Origin: DT-110 sp030148525
GTDB taxonomy: Bacteria > Bacteroidota > Bacteroidia > Chitinophagales > Saprospiraceae
NCBI GenBank assembly: GCA_965227445.1
Contig: OZ245751.1
Span: forward strand, 930,001-994,000
Reading direction: 5' to 3'
DNA length: 64,000 bases
In this document: one piece after another, positions 17,312 through 25,779 of the stretch
How positions within the stretch are numbered: position 1 is the stretch's first letter
Layout of the letters: each line of letters begins with the position of its first letter
Position numbers and translations under genes: made by a program
The notes under the pieces: model-generated
What the model was told of the DNA's origin: nothing
What the model saw: the letters and a program-made list of their open reading frames with translations, nothing else
Databases searched by the model: none

Positions 17312-17328
17312 ATTGTAATTCTTTGACA

Positions 17329-17859
17329 ATGAATAAGAAACAAAAGAAATTTTGTGAGGAATACGCAAAAGACATGAACGCAACCCAGGCCGCAATTAGG
17401 GCCGGGTACAGCAAGCGAACCGCCGGAAGCCAGGGCCAACGGCTGTTGAAGAATGTTGAAATAAAGAAAAAATTGCAGGAGATCGGGGCGAACGCTTCCC
17501 GGGAAAACCAGATCGAGATAGAAAACGTGGTGCGAGAGATTGGGCACATTGCTTTTTCAGACATTCGGGACTTTGTCAGAGTTGAGCGGAAAAAGATAGA
17601 GGGGCCAGGCGGTGAAATAGAGGTAACCGAACTGGTGATAATCCCAACCGATGACATGACCCCGCAGCAGTCCCGGGCAATCAAAAGCATCAAATCGACC
17701 CGTCACGGACTTTCCATAGAGTTGCACGACAAACTGGAAGCCCTTGAAAAACTGATGAAATACACGGGAGCATACGAGAAGGACAATGAGCAGACCCGGC
17801 CGGTGATCGAATCAGTGACGTTCAGGGTAATTGGAGAGCATGACAGCGACGAGACATAG
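17329..17859 (+). CDS. Terminase small subunit
   Basis: A 176-residue TerS, the DNA-recognition subunit that brings phage genomes to the packaging motor. The N-terminus KKQKKFCEEYAKDMNATQAAIRAGYSKRTAGSQGQRLLKNVEI is the standard Terminase_2 helix-turn-helix. ATG at 17329 is preferred to the upstream TTG. It overlaps terL by 20 nt. Confidence 0.93.
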   Translation: MNKKQKKFCEEYAKDMNATQAAIRAGYSKRTAGSQGQRLLKNVEIKKKLQEIGANASRENQIEIENVVREIGHIAFSDIRDFVRVERKKIEGPGGEIEVTELVIIPTDDMTPQQSRAIKSIKSTRHGLSIELHDKLEALEKLMKYTGAYEKDNEQTRPVIESVTFRVIGEHDSDET

Positions 17860-19078
17860 CAGCAACTTACAATGGAACGTTACACCGACTTTTTTACGCA
17901 ATTGGCGAAGCCCAAAGCGGATCACTGTAAACAGAGGGGGAACCAGATCAGGCAAAACGTATAGCATCCTCATGCTTATTGCCAACTGGCTTTTCACCGG
18001 CAAGATTAAAAACGGGTACGACATACCGGAAGGAGTCTGTACGATAGTCAGGAAGAACAAAACGACGGTGAAAGCTACCGTCTTACGGGATTTTGAAGAA
18101 ATCCTAAAGGAATACCACCTGTTCGATCTGGTCAAGGTTCACAAGACGGACCGAACGTATACGGTGGCCGAACGAATGGTTGAGTTTATCGGGGCTGACG
18201 ACGAACAGAAGCTGAGAGGTGGTAAGCGCAATATCCTGTACTGCAATGAGGCAAACGAGCTTCTACCAGATAAGGAATTTTTTCAGCTTCTAGTGAGGAC
18301 AAGCGGGCCGGTGTTCCTGGACTTCAACCCATCAGACCCCTTCACTTGGATAAAGACCGAGTTAGAAGACAAAAGGGCGCCGCAAAAGGGCGACGTCCAC
18401 ACTATAGTAAGCACGTACAAGGACAACCCGACACTGAACGAAATGCAGGTTGCCGAAATCGAATATCTGCAACACACCGACCCGCAACTTTGGAGGGTCT
18501 ACGGACTAGGGGAATACGGTAAGGTCGAAGGCCTGATATACAACAACTGGCAGATCATCGACCAACTACCGCCTGAATGGGATACGGAAAAGATCGGTGC
18601 CGGGCTTGACTTTGGGTATACGAACAGTGCAACAGCCCTGGTCGATTGCTTTTTTCAGGAACCTAACCGGCTATACCTGGACCAGCGCATTTACTCGCAT
18701 GGGTTGACAGATAGCCTACTGATCAGGGAATTGAAAAACATCGATTACCCGAGAAAGAAAAAGGTGATTGCCGACAGTGCCCAGGCTGGAAGCATAGCGG
18801 AATTACAGGCAGCCAGGTACAACGTTCACCCGGTTCAGAAATTCAAGAACTCAGTTGTGTTTGGCATCAACCTATTACAACAGCAAGAAATATACGTGAC
18901 TGGCAGAAGTCAAGATTTGATAAGAGAACTCAAAACCTACAAATACAAGCAAACGTCCGAAGGGGACTGGTTGAATGAACCTAATGAAGGAAATGACCAC
19001 GCCCTTGATGCTGTTCGCTATTACTCTTTAACAATGCTGGCATCTGGCCGCCCACGGAGCCGCCGCCGCACAGCTTAA
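17840..19078 (+). CDS. Terminase large subunit
   Basis: A 412-residue packaging ATPase/nuclease. Walker A GGTRSGKT is at 33-40 and a Walker B-like NILYCNEANE at 131-140. The RNase H-fold nuclease acidic residues are seen in AGLDFGYTN, VIADSAQAG and GNDHALDAVRYY. The ATG at 17840 inside terS is preferred over the TTG at 17831. Length is at the short end for TerL, but all catalytic blocks are present. Confidence 0.94.
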   Translation: MTATRHSSNLQWNVTPTFLRNWRSPKRITVNRGGTRSGKTYSILMLIANWLFTGKIKNGYDIPEGVCTIVRKNKTTVKATVLRDFEEILKEYHLFDLVKVHKTDRTYTVAERMVEFIGADDEQKLRGGKRNILYCNEANELLPDKEFFQLLVRTSGPVFLDFNPSDPFTWIKTELEDKRAPQKGDVHTIVSTYKDNPTLNEMQVAEIEYLQHTDPQLWRVYGLGEYGKVEGLIYNNWQIIDQLPPEWDTEKIGAGLDFGYTNSATALVDCFFQEPNRLYLDQRIYSHGLTDSLLIRELKNIDYPRKKKVIADSAQAGSIAELQAARYNVHPVQKFKNSVVFGINLLQQQEIYVTGRSQDLIRELKTYKYKQTSEGDWLNEPNEGNDHALDAVRYYSLTMLASGRPRSRRRTA

Positions 19079-19094
19079 CACAACACAAAGTACA

Positions 19095-19439
19095 ATGCCA
19101 CGATTCACCGAAAAACAAGATCAGCAACAGGCAGAAATGTATCTGCAAATGATCAACAACTACCTTGAAATGGGATTCCGGCACCATGCCCGGGAATTGT
19201 CACGCCTTGCTAACCGATTCCATCCCCGACAAAAGCAGCTTTTCAACAATGCGATGAAGGGAAAGCACCTACCCGCAGCAGCAAAAAAGCAGCCAGCAAA
19301 GAAAACTGTTGCGGGGGGAACCCAAGGAAAGGCAGCTAACAAGAAAGGTGCTCAGGATGGAGCGGAAGCCAACCAGGCGAAAGCTACCACCAAAAAGACC
19401 ACCAGCAAAACGGATTCTGACAGCGCCAAAAAGTCGTAA
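19095..19439 (+). CDS. Phage protein with Lys/Ala-rich tail
   Basis: A 114-residue protein. The first ~60 residues are helical (QQAEMYLQMINNYLEMGFRHHARELSRLANRFHP) and the rest is a low-complexity K/A/T/Q tail that could bind nucleic acid. No family recognised. It sits between terL and the tail-chaperone region with ACACAACACAAAGTACA before the ATG. Confidence 0.62.
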   Translation: MPRFTEKQDQQQAEMYLQMINNYLEMGFRHHARELSRLANRFHPRQKQLFNNAMKGKHLPAAAKKQPAKKTVAGGTQGKAANKKGAQDGAEANQAKATTKKTTSKTDSDSAKKS

Positions 19440-19442
19440 ATC

Positions 19443-20443
19443 GTGATCGAAGTAAAGCTATTTACGACCGATAAGAAGCAGTCTGTTACGCTCAATCTAC
19501 CCGAAAAGGTGAGCGAAGTCAAGCTAAGGCACTTCACCGAGTTTGAACGTGCCCACGAGCGCAAAGAAGCCATTTGGGGTAAGTATGTCAAGAACGAAAT
19601 GCCATATCAGGAATGGCTTTTGCAGTACGTGAAAGCCGTCCTGGATTGCATTCGTGCCCTCAACATCGGCAAGGTGGATGATATCGCCTTTGGGAACTTA
19701 CGCGAGCACTTAAAGGTCGTATACCAGGGCAGCGCCGAGGGGATGCAGAAAAGCGAACAGACAGTATTAACGCTGTTGGCCCATTTCTACAAGGTGATCG
19801 GTCAGTACAATATGAAAGACCGAAAACTCGACTGGTCAAAAGATTACGAGTTCTCCTACCGAGGCGAAAAATACGTGATCAATGGAGGCCATACGGATGC
19901 GCTAACCAAAACACAGCGCTTCTACCCGCACAGCTTGGCGCAACTCGTTGAAAGCCTGGAAATACACCGACACTACGAGAAGCACCGCAACCAAGACCCG
20001 CACGGCAATTTCCTGTTCACTACCATTTTGCACATGGTTTCCTGTTACGCCCTCAAGCCTGACCAGCAGTTTCCAGATAACGACGTAGACATTGAGCGAT
20101 TTATCAGCGACCGGGTGGTATACTTCCAGGACTTGCCGGTTGACGTTGGCCTTGACATCTACAATTTTTTTTTGCTTTCGTTGCAGCACTCAAAGACAAC
20201 CCCAGATACCAATACTTTTGGGAGCCACCGAAAGCGATGGGGGCGCAATCGCCGGAGAGTGTAGCACAAGCAATGAGAGAAAGCAAAGCGATTTTTGAGC
20301 GTGTCGGATTCCGTCACATCTACGAGCGAATAGAAGAAATGGGGGTATTTACATACCCCGGAAAAAGCATTCACGAAAGCGCCCGGGCCGTTCCGGCAGA
20401 ACTGGCCCTTGCAAAACTGAGCAAAGCCAATGCCTATAACTAG
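19443..20443 (+). CDS. Putative tail assembly chaperone with -1 frameshift product
   Basis: The zero frame starts at GTG 19443 and ends at 20264 (273 residues). The nine-T run at 20165-20173 permits a -1 slip (T-TTT-TTT) into a frame that is open from there to 20443, giving about 333 residues. The -1 frame reads protein-like at once (AFVAALKDNPRYQYFWEPPKAMGAQSP), whereas the zero-frame tail is basic and unlike it. Position a few genes before the tape measure fits the gpG/gpGT type of tail chaperone, made by programmed -1 frameshifting. A one-base homopolymer error in a single gene is the alternative. Confidence 0.7.
20165..20173 (+). other. Nine-T slippery site
   Basis: The zero-frame codons here are AAT TTT TTT TTG, so a T-TTT-TTT heptamer is in the right phase for -1 slippage. 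The -1 frame remains open for 90 codons after it. Confidence 0.7.
20237..20443 (+). CDS. -1 frame extension of the tail chaperone (possible separate ORF)
   Basis: 68 codons from an internal ATG in the -1 frame (SPESVAQAMRESKAIFERVGFRHIYERIEEMGVFTYPGKSIHE). The frame is open back to the T9 run without an ATG-dependent break, so it is more likely the C-terminal part of a frameshifted protein than an independent gene. It overlaps the next gene by 14 nt. Confidence 0.5.
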   Translation: MGAQSPESVAQAMRESKAIFERVGFRHIYERIEEMGVFTYPGKSIHESARAVPAELALAKLSKANAYN

Positions 20444-21122
20444 AGATAATTTCTTGAGCCTGTTAAAGCAGACAGTCATCAACTCCGAGCCAGCCGGTGA
20501 CTATTTCGGGCTGGAAACCTTTGCGGTCATTCCGAGCCTCAAGCCGTTGGATGCGAACAATATCCACGATCTACGCAGCAGCGCAAGCAATTGGTTTTTC
20601 TCGAAGCAGTATGCATCCAGCGGTAAGAAGGTAGATAACCTGCCCGTTGCCGCGCCTTTCTTTCTAGTCCAGCCACTAAGCGAAAGCCCGGAAGACATAC
20701 GCGGGACCAGCATAAGCCGCCGCAATATTTTCCGGTTCTACTTTCTTGGTCAGTACGTGGAACCGGCACCAGGCAAAAAGCATTTCAGCCCCTTTGCGAT
20801 TCAAAATGCAATGGGAATACATGCTACTCGAGTATTCCGATTGCTGGCCGATGCGGTCTATGCCAACCAGGACGGAGGGGATTACGAGTGGACTTTCAAA
20901 GTCCTGCTTGATCGAAAGGTAAGCCAGGGACTAATTAGCGAATACGACATCAAAGAAACAGAAACCAAGGCGGGCCTAAAACGCCTACGCCTACCCAACA
21001 CAATTGGCGGGTATGTGGATGCCTATACCGCCCATAATCTTTGGGGGACAACCTACCGGGTCGAGTTCATCGAATGCGTTGAGGACGACTATTCCCTTTC
21101 ACCCTCAAAGTTCTGTTGCTAA
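20430..21122 (+). CDS. Phage tail-module protein, unknown function
   Basis: A 230-residue protein encoded between the chaperone and the pre-tape-measure gene. No domain recognised; composition is that of a soluble mixed alpha/beta protein. It could be a tail completion or tube-related protein judged by position only. Its stop overlaps the next start (TAATG). Confidence 0.6.
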   Translation: MPITRDNFLSLLKQTVINSEPAGDYFGLETFAVIPSLKPLDANNIHDLRSSASNWFFSKQYASSGKKVDNLPVAAPFFLVQPLSESPEDIRGTSISRRNIFRFYFLGQYVEPAPGKKHFSPFAIQNAMGIHATRVFRLLADAVYANQDGGDYEWTFKVLLDRKVSQGLISEYDIKETETKAGLKRLRLPNTIGGYVDAYTAHNLWGTTYRVEFIECVEDDYSLSPSKFCC

Positions 21123-21655
21123 TGATAGCCGAAGCCGTCGAAAAAGGTCTTTTTGAGATCGTCGAAAGGGTGATGAAAGCCTACCAAACACGTATGAAAC
21201 AATACATACGCGAACGGGGGCTGGTGGACACGGGCGACGGCTTGAACTCCGTCACCTACCGGGTGCTTTTTACGCCCGGAGGTGTACGGGGTCAAATACT
21301 CATTAACAGCTATATGACCACATGGGAAACAGGGATAAGCGTCCTGGATATACCCAGCTATTTGCGCCAAAATCCAACCATTGTGCGCGACCTGGAAAAG
21401 TACTTTTTACGCAAAGGTGCTGACGACGCGCTACGGGCCGCGTACCTGACTATCGATACATGGGAAAGGGAGGGCGCACCAACGCGCAACAGTCGCCGCT
21501 TTTCCCGAGCACCAGGCGGTGAGCGTACCCGATTCATTTTACGAACAGTAGAGGATAGCGAAAAGAGTATACAGAAATTCATTCAGGAGGAAGGCCGGGG
21601 CGTACTGGTTGCCGCAATCAGGCAGCCGATACGCGATTTACTGACGATTATTTAA
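21122..21655 (+). CDS. Phage neck/tail completion-like protein
   Basis: A 177-residue protein with VKAYQTRMKQYIRERGLVDTGDGLNSVTYRV, reminiscent of HK97-gp10-like proteins, which have a helical start and a LVDTG-type turn. It lies directly before the tape measure and overlaps the upstream stop as TAATG. Assignment to the tail module is by position and weak resemblance. Confidence 0.5.
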   Translation: MIAEAVEKGLFEIVERVMKAYQTRMKQYIRERGLVDTGDGLNSVTYRVLFTPGGVRGQILINSYMTTWETGISVLDIPSYLRQNPTIVRDLEKYFLRKGADDALRAAYLTIDTWEREGAPTRNSRRFSRAPGGERTRFILRTVEDSEKSIQKFIQEEGRGVLVAAIRQPIRDLLTII

Positions 21656-21664
21656 TACGATCTT

Positions 21665-24646
21665 ATGGCAATCCAGGACGTTGCACTAGACTTTGAGATT
21701 AATACCAATAACACTTCCCAGGAACTTGCGGAAGTGGAACTGGAATTGACTAAGATCAGGGAACAGCTTAAAAAAGCGAAAGCAGAAAACGACGGCACCA
21801 CCTTTGCCAAACTTCGTCGCGAGCAGCTTCTATTGCAGGAACAGGCCAAAGACTTACGAAAGGAATTCCGTAATACCGTCAAGGATTTTAAAGCAAACAC
21901 ATTCCCGCCGGACTCCATTATTGCCCTTCGCCGCGAGTACCGCCGCGTGAAACAGGAGGTTTTAGAATTATCGACGTCTGACCCCCGGTTCAAGGAAAAA
22001 GCCCGTGAGGCCGATCTATTGGCCGACCGGCTCAAAGACTTGGAAAAGTCAATTGGTGATACCCGGCGAAACGTGGGTAACTACGAGGAAGACGTCACAA
22101 ACGCTTTTGAAACGGTCCAGGCGTCTTTTGAGGGTAATTTGACAGCCTTGGCCGCCGGGCTTGGTGCTGGTGGTGCTGTTGTAGCCGGAATAGATGCCGT
22201 GACTCAGGGGCTTATTGTGTTGCGCGACCTTTCTAACCAGATCGTCGAAACTAGGGGCCAGGTGCAGCAGCTTACCGGGCAAACCGGCGAAGCACTGGAC
22301 GACACCACTAGCCGGGTACAAGCTATTGCCAATACCTTTGGTCAGGAAGTGCCGGACGTGCTGAATGCGGTCAATAGCCTGGCAAAGGGGTTCAATGTAA
22401 GCATAGGCGAAGCCCTGGACGCTTACGAAACCGGCCTTTTGTCCGGTGCCGACGCGCAAGGTGAACTACTTTCTAATATTGAGGACTTCCCCGCCGCATT
22501 GGAAACAGCCGGTGTTAGCCTGGAACAGTTCATAAGCCTGGCAACCACCGAAGCACAAGAAGGCATTGCCGGTGGTCGCTTGCTGGATTCTATCAGGGAG
22601 GCAGATTTAGCGCTGAAAGAATTCACCGACAGCCAGGCCGAAGCGCTGGCCCCGCTTGGTGATCAGTTCGCCAACGAACTGGCCGAAGGAATCCGAACGG
22701 GTACCGTTACCACGGTTGAGGCAATCGAGCAGATCAGGGACCAATCAAACAAATTGGGTCTTGACCTGCAACAACAGCAACGTATTGTTGCCGACGTTTT
22801 CAAGTCAGGGGCAGAGGACGCCGGGGGATTTGAGAAAGTGACCAACGCAATCCTTACAGGATTAGGGCGCAACTATGACGAACTGGTAGACGATACCAAC
22901 CAGTATGCAAACGCTCAGAAAGCCGCCCTGGAGGCCAACCAGGAATTTACGCGGGCGCAAGTGGAATTGGCCGAAGTATTAGGCGGTTCCGGCAGCGAAC
23001 TTTCTACCCTGGTAACCCAGCTAAAAACAGGCTTCCTCAACGGCCTTGTCGAACTGATACGCCGGGCCAAAGAATTCTTTTCCATCTTCCGGCCGCTGGT
23101 TGATCAGTTCAAAATCGCAGGTCAGACACTTGGTATTATCGGCGAAAACGGGCGACTGTCTGCCCGGGTAATTCAGGTCTTGCAGATCAATTCAAAGATA
23201 GCAGGGGGCGTGATAAAGGGGCTTGTTGGTGTCTTAACTACTGTTGTTGGAACACTAAACAGAATCAATAAGGGTGTGACAAACTTTGCTCGCAGGATTG
23301 GAATTATTCGCAGCCAGCAGCAAAAGACACAACAGGAAGTTGGCAGACAACGCGCACAGATTGAACAGACAACGCAGGACTTTTTAAATACTTTGCAAAA
23401 ACAGAAAGACGAAACAGCAGGTACGGCCGAACAGACAGACAAGCTAAAGGACAGCGTCACTGATCTAAACGACGAGACAGACAAACTCAAAAGTGTAACC
23501 GAGGCAGCCGCAAAGACAGGCATAGCGGCAATGAAAGTTGAACTGGCTAACCTCAACCAAGAACTAGCCAATGCACAGACAGCCGAAGAATTTGCCAAAA
23601 TTACAGGTGAGATCGAAGCGCAAGAAAGGCAGATCGAGAAAACACAAGCGCAATTTCAACGATACCTGGACACCCAGCGGGCTTTAAGTCAGGCTACCGC
23701 CGCCCTGCCTAATCGATTTGGCCAGGCCGAAGGCGCTGAACGTGACGACTTGAGCGCAACAGATGCAGCGACCACCGTCCTGGATGAAACAGGCCTGGAA
23801 GGACAAAGCCGACTCGCCCGGGCCCGAAGCGAAGAACAGGCCATTGCGGACCTAAAGGCCAATTTCGCAGAACAAGCAGCACAGAAGCAAAAAGAGATCA
23901 GGGAACAGCAGATCGAAGACGAGGAAGCGTTTTATGCTGCCCAATTCGATTTGCTTTCCGGTGCTGGTGAGCAATTCGGGGAACAGATCGGCGAATTGGC
24001 CGCTAATGGGGAATTGACATTGAAAGAGTTTGCCAAAACTGCCACCCTCATAGCCCTGGATACAGCCGAACAGGTGGTCAACCTGGCACTAGCTGAACTA
24101 TTCGCAAAGCAGGTAGCCGGTTCCGGGTTCGCCGGTATTGCAAAGGCTGCCATTTTGCAGGGGGTTATCCGGGGTTTCACAGCGGCTATTTTCGGAGCGA
24201 TCAGGAACAGCGTATCAGAATTCGCGGACGGCGGTCTTGTCACGCTTCCAAGCGGCCGTATCACAGCAACGCCCAATGTGCAGACAACAGATCGGGGTGA
24301 TAATGTCCTTGCGCTGGTACGAACCAATGAAATGATCTTGAACCAGCAGCAGCAGGAACGCGCAAAAAGCATGTATGGTGGCGATATATGGCAGCGCCTT
24401 GGTATTCCTGGATTCAATCAAGGGGGAGTAGTCGGAGGAACGCCGCTTTTGGTTAGTCCAAGCAGTGCCACAAACCGGGATGGCCTCACACTGGAAGATG
24501 CTCAAATAGAGCAGTTTGCCCAAACCGTTGCCCGGGAAACCTCACAACAAACAGCCGACCGGGTTGCGGAAGCCGTCACCCGAGGTGTATTTGAAGGCAA
24601 TGAACGATCTGAGCGATTGAAAAACTTACGTAAACAGGTGAACTAA
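21665..24646 (+). CDS. Tail tape measure protein
   Basis: A 993-residue protein that sets tail length and is carried inside the tail tube. It has long coiled coils (about 15-130 and 570-700, rich in E/Q/K), a TP901-like block (LDDTTSRVQAIANTFGQEVPDVLNAVNSLAKGF, about 215-250), several hydrophobic segments (LTALAAGLGAGGAVVAGI; IIGENGRLSARVIQVLQINSKIAGGVIKGLVGVLTTVV) and a C-terminal region after ALIALDTAEQVV. It is the second-largest tail-module gene and lies in the expected place. It overlaps the next gene by one base (TAATG). Confidence 0.9.
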   Translation: MAIQDVALDFEINTNNTSQELAEVELELTKIREQLKKAKAENDGTTFAKLRREQLLLQEQAKDLRKEFRNTVKDFKANTFPPDSIIALRREYRRVKQEVLELSTSDPRFKEKAREADLLADRLKDLEKSIGDTRRNVGNYEEDVTNAFETVQASFEGNLTALAAGLGAGGAVVAGIDAVTQGLIVLRDLSNQIVETRGQVQQLTGQTGEALDDTTSRVQAIANTFGQEVPDVLNAVNSLAKGFNVSIGEALDAYETGLLSGADAQGELLSNIEDFPAALETAGVSLEQFISLATTEAQEGIAGGRLLDSIREADLALKEFTDSQAEALAPLGDQFANELAEGIRTGTVTTVEAIEQIRDQSNKLGLDLQQQQRIVADVFKSGAEDAGGFEKVTNAILTGLGRNYDELVDDTNQYANAQKAALEANQEFTRAQVELAEVLGGSGSELSTLVTQLKTGFLNGLVELIRRAKEFFSIFRPLVDQFKIAGQTLGIIGENGRLSARVIQVLQINSKIAGGVIKGLVGVLTTVVGTLNRINKGVTNFARRIGIIRSQQQKTQQEVGRQRAQIEQTTQDFLNTLQKQKDETAGTAEQTDKLKDSVTDLNDETDKLKSVTEAAAKTGIAAMKVELANLNQELANAQTAEEFAKITGEIEAQERQIEKTQAQFQRYLDTQRALSQATAALPNRFGQAEGAERDDLSATDAATTVLDETGLEGQSRLARARSEEQAIADLKANFAEQAAQKQKEIREQQIEDEEAFYAAQFDLLSGAGEQFGEQIGELAANGELTLKEFAKTATLIALDTAEQVVNLALAELFAKQVAGSGFAGIAKAAILQGVIRGFTAAIFGAIRNSVSEFADGGLVTLPSGRITATPNVQTTDRGDNVLALVRTNEMILNQQQQERAKSMYGGDIWQRLGIPGFNQGGVVGGTPLLVSPSSATNRDGLTLEDAQIEQFAQTVARETSQQTADRVAEAVTRGVFEGNERSERLKNLRKQVN

Positions 24647-25779
24647 TGGCCGTAACAATCAATACCGAACCAAACGCAGTGCAACCACTTGAAGGCGTTG
24701 TATTTGGTGCTACCCTGAGTAGTGCCGGAACCGCACCGAATGTGATTAGTTTGGGATATAAGTTCTTTGGGCCTTCCGGGGCACTTATTGCAATTAGTGA
24801 GATCCCCTACACTGGCCAGGAAGAAAAGTTTGACTTTACCAGGCTGGTTTCAGAGCAGCTTTCTACGGCTGCCCCTAGCCTTTCCAGCCGGTCGGTTTTC
24901 ACTGAAACGGACTTTGCTAAGGATTTTTACCTTTCTGTTGGTGAGATCACTTTCAATGAGGATACCTGCGAAACGACGGTTAACATAAGCACCAATAGCA
25001 GCACGATCAAGGCGGTTAACATCCGAGTACCTTCCTGGATTGATGCAGCCGACTTCGATAGTGGCGACCTATTTTCCCTGACCGCCCGCCCGTCCAGGAC
25101 AGAAGTACGAAGCAATCAAAGCGATTGGCTGCATGTATTCACGAAAAGTGGCACTTGTAATTATTATGTTGATGCTGTTTTTTCAGATGGAACTACTCAG
25201 AATAATTCCGGCAGCTTTTCTATAACAGAAAATGCCCACCGCATACCGATAGGACCGGCTAATTGCGTATTTGGCCCCTACTCCAAAAAACTTACCAGCT
25301 ATACAGTACGAATCAGAGAAACGCCGCTAGGTGCCGACATTGCATCATACAAGTTCATAGTGAAAGACGAATGCCTTTCCCTTCCGGTTCGGGAGTTCGT
25401 CGCTGTTGAACCATTAGGCGGCGTATCAAGCCTAAAAATAGATAGTGTTTCGGCTGGGGTCAGTCCTTCCGGTGGCACTTTCCAGGAATCCAGCGCCCCC
25501 GGTACCGCAAAATCAGCAATTACCGGCGGCATTTCTCGCTTGAGAGGTGAGGGAACGCAAGTATTCACCCTTACCGGCCGCATGGATTACAGCCCGGGCG
25601 TCGAAAATTGGCTTGCTGGCATGTTTTCTTCCCGCCAAACATGGGTAAGATACATTGACAGAAACGGCTCGCGCCTGGTGAAATGCGTTGTCTTGGACGG
25701 TCAATACCCGACTGCCAGCGGTGGCCGTGAGGTTTCCTATTCTGTAACCGTGCGAATGCACCACAATATCGGGAAATGA
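24646..25779 (+). CDS. Tail-tip/distal tail protein (putative)
   Basis: A 377-residue beta-rich protein directly after the tape measure, where siphophages encode the distal tail protein. No sequence signature seen. It has scattered cysteines (DTCETTVN, SGTCNYYV, GPANCVF, KDECLSL) unusual for a cytoplasmically assembled tail protein. It overlaps the following gene by 4 nt. Confidence 0.6.
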   Translation: MAVTINTEPNAVQPLEGVVFGATLSSAGTAPNVISLGYKFFGPSGALIAISEIPYTGQEEKFDFTRLVSEQLSTAAPSLSSRSVFTETDFAKDFYLSVGEITFNEDTCETTVNISTNSSTIKAVNIRVPSWIDAADFDSGDLFSLTARPSRTEVRSNQSDWLHVFTKSGTCNYYVDAVFSDGTTQNNSGSFSITENAHRIPIGPANCVFGPYSKKLTSYTVRIRETPLGADIASYKFIVKDECLSLPVREFVAVEPLGGVSSLKIDSVSAGVSPSGGTFQESSAPGTAKSAITGGISRLRGEGTQVFTLTGRMDYSPGVENWLAGMFSSRQTWVRYIDRNGSRLVKCVVLDGQYPTASGGREVSYSVTVRMHHNIGK

